Part shown: positions 1 to 4,504 of the stretch, in pieces
Position numbering within the stretch: position 1 is the stretch's first letter
How the letters are laid out: each line of letters starts with the position of its first letter
Assembly: GCA_046336655.1 (NCBI GenBank)
Contig: JBKDGH010000068.1
Coordinates: forward strand, 1 to 5,732
Direction of reading: 5' to 3'
DNA length: 5,732 nt
Origin: CANGTU01 sp046336655
GTDB lineage: Bacteria; Bacteroidota; Bacteroidia; Flavobacteriales_D; Sanyastnellaceae
The notes under the pieces: model-generated
What the model saw: only the letters and a program-made list of their open reading frames with translations
Databases searched by the model: none
Told to the model about the DNA's origin: nothing
Made by a program: the position numbers and the translations under genes

Positions 1-26
1 GCGGCCCGAGCGCATTTTTATTAATA

Positions 27-182
27 GGATAATGTGGTGATAGGATGATGTGATAATGTCGCCTTTTCGCTGAGCGACGGAATTGATTCCACAATTCACA
101 ATTCAACAATTCAACGATGGCGGCACTTCGCTAAAGGACAGGCGATCCGGAGGGATTTCCATTCTCTATTCTCCATTCTCCA
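27..182. repeat. Composite intergenic repeat, copy A
   Basis: This is the first of two near-identical copies set exactly 334 bases apart. It has four blocks in order. The first is a degenerate GTGATAATGT-like tract (27-59). The second is a short palindrome, TCGCTGAGCGA (67-77). The third is a low-complexity CAATTCA-type run leading into a unique-looking stretch ending GGACAGGCGA (83-145). The fourth is a pyrimidine-rich ATTCTCC array (154-182). Its 63-base core, 83-145, matches copy B base for base. The open frames across it are short and have no protein-like character, so it is treated as non-coding. I recall similar simple-sequence mosaics between genes in Bacteroidota, but no family name is assigned. 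Confidence 0.8.
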
Positions 183-262
183 AAAGCGCTCTCCGCTCTG
201 CGTTAGTCCAATCCCAGCATCTGTGAACGCGACTTCTTCGATTGACAACCTATGTCCTAATC

Positions 263-278
263 CGCCCCTACGGGGCTC
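263..278. repeat. GC-rich hairpin repeat, copy 1
   Basis: The stem GCCCC-TAC-GGGGC lies at 264-276. The 16-base word CGCCCCTACGGGGCTC recurs exactly at 333-348. Short palindromes of this GCCCCTACGGGGC type are familiar to me as dispersed intergenic elements in Bacteroidota, but that is from memory rather than from a search. Confidence 0.65.
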
Positions 279-300
279 AGCGTTCGCACGCACTCCCTCT

Positions 301-348
301 CCTCCGGTTTACACCGGAGGCTACAGATAAGTCGCCCCTACGGGGCTC
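301..348. repeat. Double-hairpin intergenic repeat, copy 2
   Basis: Two hairpins lie side by side. The first is CCTCCGGT-TTAC-ACCGGAGG (301-320), a perfect 8-bp stem with a 4-nt loop. It is joined by a short CTACAGATAAGT linker to GCCCC-TAC-GGGGC (334-346). The second hairpin repeats the one at 264-276. The paired-hairpin layout suggests a folded RNA or a mobile palindromic element of the REP kind. No transposase is present, and the absence of T-runs on either strand argues against a simple terminator. Confidence 0.6.
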
Positions 349-360
349 GGGAGTTGAATT

Positions 361-530
361 GGGTAATGTGGTAATAGGGTGATGGGGTGATGCCGCCTCT
401 TTGCTGAGCGACGGAGTTGATTCCACAATTCACAATTCAACAATTCAACGATGGCGGCACTTCGCTAAAGGACAGGCGACGCGGCGAGATTTCCATTCTC
501 TATTCTCTATTCTCCACTCTCCATTCTCCA
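361..530. repeat. Composite intergenic repeat, copy B
   Basis: This is the second copy of the element at 27-182, in the same orientation and in register at +334. The core 417-479 is identical to 83-145. The left GTGAT-rich tract has diverged by scattered substitutions. The right ATTCTCC array is longer, with extra TATTCTC and CACTCTC units, which suggests slippage of a simple repeat. The copy ends about 40 bases downstream of the probable true end of the minus-strand membrane protein gene, so the element fills the intergenic space beyond that gene's 3' end. Confidence 0.8.
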
Positions 531-571
531 TGCGCCACTCACTGAGCGTGGGTGATGGACAGACTTAACGC

Positions 572-1371
572 TCAATGATTCGATCTTACCGCGCACACAT
601 CCCAGCGCAGGTTGATGCCGAACTGCCAGGAGGGTTCGGTGAAGATTACATAATGAGTTTCGGTGGATTCGTGGTGCCATCGCCCCAGTCTGCGTCAAAG
701 GCATATTCAAATTCATAGAAACGGCGCTGTGTGTTTTGTCGCCACCCCCAGTTCACTGCAGACACACCGATGCTCAGGCTTTCATTGATCCGGTAGACGA
801 GATGAAAGCGTGTCAATGCCTTGGACAGCGTTTGTTCCACCGGACTGCATTTGGCGATTACGCGTGCTCTGCGGATTCCGGATTGTGAATTCATCAGAGT
901 CGCGTCCATATTGATGTACTCAGGACATTCGTTCTGCAGCACGGTGGCATATACCCCCAGGCGTATTCCGAACTCAATATCCTGCTGACGAAACACCAGT
1001 GCAGCATGTACACCCGCCATGTGGCGGAAGAAGGTTTCCTCAATGCGGTATACGCGATAATTCGTGGAATTGGGCAAGGTGTATGTCAGATCAAGCGACT
1101 GCACCACGGAGTTGGTACTTGCACCAATTCCGAAACCGATGATGTCGCGCTGGCGCAGGTAGGTGAAATCCAACGCCGGAAACACCCGATTGCGATAGGA
1201 GTAATAATCGCCGCCGCCGGGCACAGTTTCGAACACGACCTGGCCGGTATTGAAATTGGCGACGGTAAGATCGGCCACCCATCGGGCGGTGCTCTCTTTT
1301 GTGGATTGACCGCATGCAGCCTCGCTCCATAGCAAAAAAGAGATAAGCAGGATAGTGATTAACCGGTGCAT
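572..1371 (-). pseudogene. Predicted outer-membrane beta-barrel protein, frameshifted near its 3' end
   Basis: The protein family is not recognised. The start is placed at ATG 1369-1371 because a signal peptide follows at once: residues 1-22, MHRLITILLISFLLWSEAAC then GQ. An upstream in-frame start would bury it. The body is made of alternating polar and hydrophobic strands, for example DLTVANF, IIGFGIGAS, RFHLVYRI and SLSIGVSAVNWGW, as in outer-membrane barrels. The frame stops at 646-648 with an unstructured tail (TTNPPKLIM). The -1 frame past about position 685 instead reads HHESTETHYVIF, TEPSWQFGINLRW and DVCAVRSNH before a TGA at 572-574. That is a typical closing barrel strand. The restored protein would be about 266 residues, against 241 as read. 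A base missing near the G4 run (683-686) would explain it, either as a real mutation or as a sequencing error. The call of frameshift is firmer than any function. Confidence 0.65.
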
Positions 1372-1582
1372 GACGAATACTATCCAATAAGGATCAACTA
1401 AACCGAAAGCAATGCCGTTTATTTCTGGCAAGATAGGAATCGGAGTTATTAAATATTGGTCTTAATATAAAGTGAAGGCCTCTAAGGGTATTCACGGACT
1501 GAAGAATCACAAAATCAAATCATGCTGCCACCGCTGATTAATGAGGTAATGTAAATACAGGAGTAAGTATCTTTAGGCATTC

Positions 1583-1987
1583 ATGATAGGAATTCTCCGC
1601 TTTACCCTTTTCTCCTCCCTCCTCGCCCTGTCCCTTCACGCGCACGGGCAAAACGATGCCATGCACATCAGGGAGGAAAATGAATATACCCGCATTGCAC
1701 TGACGGATATCCTCGGCGAATGGGTTTGGGAGCATACCGATTCGACGAAGCACACGCTGAGTTTTGTGAATCAAGCCGACTATTGTGTGATCATTCCGGA
1801 AATCAAGCATGGTGTTGGTCCTTACTCGTTCCTCATCGAACAAGACAGCATGCACGTCAATGGGTCAGCCGCCAACTGGCCACCCTATTACTGCACCGTT
1901 CGCATGGTGGACAAGCAAACCATTGAGTTGTTGTTTTACACCTTTCTATATCCTGGTCATACGACTACGGTTTGCAGGAGGAAGTAA
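1583..1987 (+). CDS. Small secreted protein of unknown function, possibly lipocalin-like
   Basis: This is a 134-residue protein with a clear signal peptide (MIGILRFTLFSSLLALSLHA, then HGQ). The predicted cleavage near residues 21-23 resembles that of the neighbouring barrel protein. The mature part is about 110 residues. It starts with an ILGEWVWEHTDST segment (43-55), followed by short beta-strand-like stretches (HTLSFVN, YSFLIEQDSMHV, TIELLFYTF). A G-x-W near the start of a small beta-rich domain is reminiscent of lipocalin-like domains in Bacteroidota, but the match is too weak to assign a family. Three cysteines (68, 104, 131) could form a disulfide after export. It is divergent from the barrel gene and not in a tight operon. 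No Shine-Dalgarno sequence is visible. TATCTTTA at 1568-1575 is one base off the TAnnTTTG promoter consensus, but lies very close to the start. Confidence 0.7.
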   Translation: MIGILRFTLFSSLLALSLHAHGQNDAMHIREENEYTRIALTDILGEWVWEHTDSTKHTLSFVNQADYCVIIPEIKHGVGPYSFLIEQDSMHVNGSAANWPPYYCTVRMVDKQTIELLFYTFLYPGHTTTVCRRK

Positions 1988-2016
1988 TGCGGTGCTGAGA
2001 ATTGGTTTAGCAATTT

Positions 2017-2024
2017 TAGCTTTG
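2017..2024 (+). promoter_or_regulatory. Candidate -7 promoter element upstream of the reductase gene
   Basis: TAGCTTTG matches the Bacteroidota -7 consensus TAnnTTTG exactly. It lies 37 bases before the proposed ATG of the reductase gene. A TTG at the usual -33 distance is not seen; the nearest, at 2002-2004, is too close. The call therefore rests on the -7 box and on position alone. Confidence 0.4.
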
Positions 2025-2061
2025 GAGCCTCTCTTCTTCGAATAAGGTGAATTCAAAAAAA

Positions 2062-2601
2062 ATGAACGAAACCAACAGAAAAGTCATCCTCTACATCGCC
2101 ATGAGCGTGGACGGATACATCGCAGGACCGGATGATGATCTTGGATTTCTCGCTTCGGTAGAGAAAGAAGGAGAGGATTACGGTTACGGTGATTTTATTC
2201 AGACTGTGGATGCCGTGATCGTGGGACGCAGAACTTACGACAAGGTGTTGTCCATGGGATTTGAGTTTCCTCATGCCGACAAAGACGCGTACATCATCAC
2301 GCGCACGCCGCGCCCTGCGATCGGGTCGGTGAAATTCTATACCGGCGATTTAAAAAGCCTGGTACACACCCTGAAATCACAACCGGGCAAGCACATCTTC
2401 TGCGACGGCGGAGCGGAAATTGCGCATGCGCTGATGCAGGACGATCTGATTGACGAGTGGATCATTTCCGTCATACCTGCATGTGTAGGCAGCGGCACGA
2501 AGCTCTTCAAAGATGGCCGTGCACCACAGCGGCTCACATTGGTGACGGCGAAATCGTATGATACGGGGCTGACGCAGTTGCATTACCGGAGGAAGGAATA
2601 G
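2062..2601 (+). CDS. RibD C-terminal/dihydrofolate reductase-like family protein
   Basis: This is a 179-residue cytosolic protein of the stand-alone RibD C-terminal domain family (YyaP/YwjB type). The fold is shared with dihydrofolate reductase and pyrimidine reductase. The N-terminal strand and loop read VILYIAMSVDGYIAGPDDDL (8-27). AVIVGRRTY (51-59) is the conserved nucleotide-side motif. IFCDGGAEI (112-120) is the glycine-rich turn expected to contact NADPH. DEWIISVIPACVGSGTKLF (131-149) is the family's C-terminal signature. An alternative GTG start at 2047 would add five residues, NSKK-like. The ATG at 2062 is preferred because it sits just before the family's usual N-terminus and behind an A-rich leader; an AAGGTG lies at 2044-2049. 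The substrate of these single-domain proteins is generally unknown. No riboflavin or folate genes are nearby, so a biosynthetic role is not claimed. Confidence 0.9.
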   Translation: MNETNRKVILYIAMSVDGYIAGPDDDLGFLASVEKEGEDYGYGDFIQTVDAVIVGRRTYDKVLSMGFEFPHADKDAYIITRTPRPAIGSVKFYTGDLKSLVHTLKSQPGKHIFCDGGAEIAHALMQDDLIDEWIISVIPACVGSGTKLFKDGRAPQRLTLVTAKSYDTGLTQLHYRRKE

Positions 2602-2634
2602 CAACAAGTTCCATCGGTCATATCCTCTAATCCT

Positions 2635-2671
2635 ATACCAGTATATTGTACGGACATTTTCCGTACATTTG
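2635..2671 (+). promoter_or_regulatory. Promoter and operator of the TacA-TacT-type operon
   Basis: A perfect inverted repeat, TGTACGGA-CATTT-TCCGTACA (2647-2667), overlaps a perfect TAnnTTTG -7 element, TACATTTG (2664-2671). The element lies 27 bases before the antitoxin start. A second small palindrome, ATAC-CA-GTAT (2635-2644), lies immediately upstream. DUF1778 antitoxins carry a ribbon-helix-helix DNA-binding domain and repress their own operons together with the toxin. The arrangement is therefore best read as an autoregulatory operator covering the promoter. A -33 TTG is only weakly placed, at 2646-2648. Confidence 0.65.
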
Positions 2672-2698
2672 CCCTGCACAATCCTATTTAGAATCACT

Positions 2699-2980
2699 AT
2701 GAAACCAGCAGAACAAGCCCGATTTGATACGCGTCTTCCCCGCGAGCATAAGGAATTATTCGAGTATGCCGCAGAGTTGGGAGGTTATCGCAATCTCACG
2801 GACTATGTGATTCAGGTGCTGATGGAACGTTCTCAGGCCATCATTGAAAAACACAACGCGATCGTCGCATCGAAAAAAGATCAGAAGATCTTTTTTGAAG
2901 CCATCACCGCCGATATTGAACCAAACGCAGACCTACTCAAGGCCGCGCAGAAGTATAAAAGAGCGGTCGGCAAAAAATGA
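2699..2980 (+). CDS. DUF1778 (TacA-like) antitoxin
   Basis: This is a 93-residue antitoxin of the DUF1778 family. Its N-terminal half is a ribbon-helix-helix DNA-binding domain: the strand ARFDTRLPREHKELFEYAAE (about 7-26) is followed by a second helix, YRNLTDYVIQVLMERSQAII. The C-terminal half (about 60-93, IFFEAI...NADLLKAAQKYKRA) is the part that in this family wraps around and blocks the GNAT toxin. The start at ATG 2699 is chosen over a TTG at 2669. It gives the normal family length, and the TTG overlaps the -7 promoter box. The stop overlaps the toxin start by 4 nt (ATGA, 2977-2980), a sign of translational coupling. The family is clear. Partnership with the downstream acetyltransferase is inferred from the overlap and from known TacAT operons. 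Confidence 0.92.
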   Translation: MKPAEQARFDTRLPREHKELFEYAAELGGYRNLTDYVIQVLMERSQAIIEKHNAIVASKKDQKIFFEAITADIEPNADLLKAAQKYKRAVGKK

Positions 2981-3489
2981 TCGACGGTCCTTTCCTTACG
3001 GTTACGCTACGCTCAATGCATGTCAGGGATTCTTTTGACTGCGGAAATTCCTTGCTCAATGGATACCTGCACAGGCAGGCTGGACAGGATGTCAAGCGAC
3101 GTATAACCGCATGCTTCGTCATGGCGGATGACAACCAGGTGGTAAAAGGCTATTACACCCTTTCAAGTGCGGGTATTCACCGCGACAAACTTCCTCGTGA
3201 GATCATAAAGAAACTTCCCGGCTCCTATGGCGACTTGCCGGTGACGCTTCTGGGCAGACTGGCCGTCGACAATACCCATCGGGGAAAAGGCTTGGGTGGA
3301 ATGCTTCTGATTGATGCACTCCGCAGAGCGCATTATACTTCCGTCAACCACGTCGCATCGATGGCCGTGGTTGTGGATCCGATTGATGAAGATGCAGTGC
3401 GCTTTTATCAGAAGTATGGCTTCATTCTGCTGCCCGACAGCGGAAAGATGTTTTTGCCGATGAATATCATCGCCAGGTTATTTGTTTGA
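2977..3489 (+). CDS. GNAT-family acetyltransferase toxin (TacT-like)
   Basis: This 170-residue protein is close to the length of characterised TacT, AtaT and ItaT toxins. Those enzymes use acetyl-CoA to acetylate the amino group of charged tRNA and so stop translation. Visible marks of the family are the N-terminal SFDCGNSLLNGYL segment (19-31) and VKGYYTLSS (56-64). The LLGRLAVDNTHRGKGLGGML block (91-110) follows; its R-G-K-G-L-G (102-107) forms the acetyl-CoA pyrophosphate loop. FYQKYGF (143-149) comes last, and by comparison with TacT the tyrosine of FY (Y144) is the likely catalytic residue. All core motifs are intact, so the toxin should be active. Which tRNA it modifies cannot be read from sequence. 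It is translated in overlap with the antitoxin just upstream. No terminator is evident after its stop; the next operon's promoter lies about 150 bases on. Confidence 0.92.
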   Translation: MIDGPFLTVTLRSMHVRDSFDCGNSLLNGYLHRQAGQDVKRRITACFVMADDNQVVKGYYTLSSAGIHRDKLPREIIKKLPGSYGDLPVTLLGRLAVDNTHRGKGLGGMLLIDALRRAHYTSVNHVASMAVVVDPIDEDAVRFYQKYGFILLPDSGKMFLPMNIIARLFV

Positions 3490-3641
3490 GCCCTGACCAT
3501 CTGTGTAATTGATTTCGATGCATTCTGATAACCGCGCCCAACGCAAAAAGGCTGAGAGAGGTGAAAGGTTTGATAGAGGCGAGAAAAGTAAAGTGAACAT
3601 CTGTCATCTTCCCGGCTTGAAATCAGGGAAAGCTCTAAGAC

Positions 3642-3663
3642 ATACCAGAAATTGGTATATTTG
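3642..3663 (+). promoter_or_regulatory. Promoter and operator of the ParD-ParE operon
   Basis: The inverted repeat ATACCA-GAAAT-TGGTAT (3642-3658) overlaps a perfect TAnnTTTG -7 element, TATATTTG (3656-3663). The element lies 16 bases before the antitoxin ATG. The geometry resembles that of the upstream toxin-antitoxin operon, with a 5-nt spacer and the right arm running into the promoter box. ParD proteins bind such palindromes and repress their own operon, so this is the likely operator. No good -33 element is visible. Confidence 0.65.
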
Positions 3664-3679
3664 TACAAAGCGATTCCCA

Positions 3680-3943
3680 ATGGCAAAAAACACATCAATC
3701 CTTCTCGGTGACTACTTCGACAAGTTCATTCATCGTCAGGTAAAATCCGGACGCTTCTCCTCTGCGTCGGAAGTCATTCGGGCTGCATTGCGGATGATGG
3801 AACAAGAAGAAAAGCAAAAGAAAGAGCTTATCGCGGCCCTAAAAGCCGGTGAAAACTCCGGAATTAATGACCAGTTCAATCCGGAAGACTTCATGAAAAT
3901 GCTCCACACTAAGCATCTGAAGAATGCGATTTCGCCTAAGTAA
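3680..3943 (+). CDS. parD: ParD-family antitoxin
   Basis: This is an 87-residue antitoxin of the ParD/CopG-like type. Residues 1-45 form the ribbon-helix-helix DNA-binding and dimerisation domain. The strand is TSILLGDYFDKFIHRQV (5-21), and the family's signature turn is SGRFSSASEVIRAALRMM (23-40). The charged tail (EQEEKQKKELIAALKAGENS, then a disordered stretch) is the ParE-binding region. The open frame continues 57 codons upstream to 3509. That part is rejected because it is unlike any ParD N-terminus and contains the operator and promoter. MAKN at 3680 gives the standard family length and start. The gene overlaps the toxin gene by 20 nt, which is common for parDE. It is expected to repress the operon and to neutralise ParE. 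Confidence 0.92.
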   Translation: MAKNTSILLGDYFDKFIHRQVKSGRFSSASEVIRAALRMMEQEEKQKKELIAALKAGENSGINDQFNPEDFMKMLHTKHLKNAISPK

Positions 3944-4223
3944 ACTGGCAGAAGAGGATCTTGAGCTGATCTGGCTCTATACCCTCACTCATTGGTCGAA
4001 GGAGCAAGCTGACCGCTACCTTAAGCTCATCTTTGATGAGATCGCATACTTGTCTCAGCACCCTCTTTCCGGCAGGGATTACAGCGAATTCAGAGAAGGC
4101 TACCGCTGCTCAAAAGTGAAATCTCACTTGATCTTCCACAAGCTATATCCAACGGGAAATGATATTCTGATTGTCCGAATACTCCACGGTAGTATGGATA
4201 TCTCACACACCCCTTTTGAATAA
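3924..4223 (+). CDS. parE: ParE-family toxin of the RelE/ParE superfamily
   Basis: This is a 99-residue protein matching the compact RelE/ParE fold. It opens with a strand and helix pair, FRLSKLAEEDLELIWLYT (3-20). A second helix follows with ADRYLKLIFDEIAYLSQHPL (29-48). Then come the G-rich turn SGRD, the strand GYRCSKVKSHLIFHKLY (64-80) and the terminal strand ILIVRILHGSMDI (85-97). The S-H-x-I-F and R-I-L-H-x-x-M-D motifs are typical of ParE. Characterised ParE toxins block DNA gyrase, whereas RelE relatives cut mRNA. The motifs here favour ParE, but the target is inferred. The ATG at 3924 lies inside the antitoxin gene and gives the family's usual N-terminus. The gene ends about 20 bases before a strong hairpin that separates it from the convergent secreted-protein gene. 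Confidence 0.92.
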   Translation: MRFRLSKLAEEDLELIWLYTLTHWSKEQADRYLKLIFDEIAYLSQHPLSGRDYSEFREGYRCSKVKSHLIFHKLYPTGNDILIVRILHGSMDISHTPFE

Positions 4224-4240
4224 AATGGGCTTCAATAAAA

Positions 4241-4269
4241 ACGGGCTGACCACATTGTGATCAGCCCGC
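4241..4269 (-). terminator. Rho-independent terminator at the end of the T9SS protein gene
   Basis: The stem CGGGCTGA/TCAGCCCG (4242-4249 with 4261-4268) is continued by a C-A mismatch, then CAC/GTG, and closes on a three-base ATT loop. On the minus strand the stem is followed at once by TTTTTATT, the expected U-tract, and it lies 23 bases after that gene's stop codon. On the plus strand no T-run follows. It may slow transcription from parE but is best assigned to the minus strand. Confidence 0.85.
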
Positions 4270-4291
4270 TTCAGTGATTGAAACAATCTTC

Positions 4292-4504
4292 TTATTTCAC
4301 AGTCAGACGCTGGGTAGAAGTGCTGCCGTTTGCGGCGTGCAGTTTCACCACATAAACGCCCTGACTCAGTGCGTTGGTCTGAAGTACTGCAGCGCGCTCA
4401 GTGAGCACGATGCGACCGCTGAGGTCATATATTTCAATCGCGCAGGTTGCATCGCCAAAGCGAACTGGCTGTCCTGCCACCACTGGGTTCGGGTACAGCG
4501 CAGG
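4292..4504 (-). other. T9SS type A sorting domain coding segment
   Basis: The final 70 or so residues show the conserved order of a type A sorting signal: a YPNPV motif, a central IYDLSGR strand, then GVYVVKLHA and a short terminal strand, QRLTVK. In Bacteroidota this domain directs the protein through the type IX machine and is cleaved by the PorU-type sortase. Confidence 0.88.

Noticed and set aside
27..530. CRISPR array
   Set aside because: There are only two copies, over 150 bases long and of simple-sequence character, with no regular spacers and no cas genes.
543..574. Inverted repeat TGAGCGT/ACGCTCA as a terminator for the barrel gene
   Set aside because: The arms are only 7 bp with an 18-base loop, and no T-run follows on the minus strand.
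646..700. Programmed -1 ribosomal frameshift in the barrel gene
   Set aside because: No X-XXY-YYZ slippery heptamer is in the right frame and no clear downstream pseudoknot is seen. An indel is the simpler explanation.
507..716. Minus-strand open frame of 69 codons overlapping the end of the barrel gene
   Set aside because: It is in the third frame, different from both the barrel body and its -1 tail. It runs into the simple repeat and shows no protein-like pattern.
1006..1332. Plus-strand open frame of 108 codons
   Set aside because: It lies entirely antisense to the barrel protein, has no domain-like pattern and no promoter or leader. It is a shadow frame.
2377..2697. Minus-strand open frame of 106 codons
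   Set aside because: It is antisense to the RibD-like gene and its start falls on the toxin-antitoxin promoter region. Its composition is arginine- and cysteine-rich, as in shadow frames.
3509..3679. N-terminal extension of the ParD frame
   Set aside because: The extension contains the operator and the TAnnTTTG promoter element, and ParD proteins start at the equivalent of MAKN.
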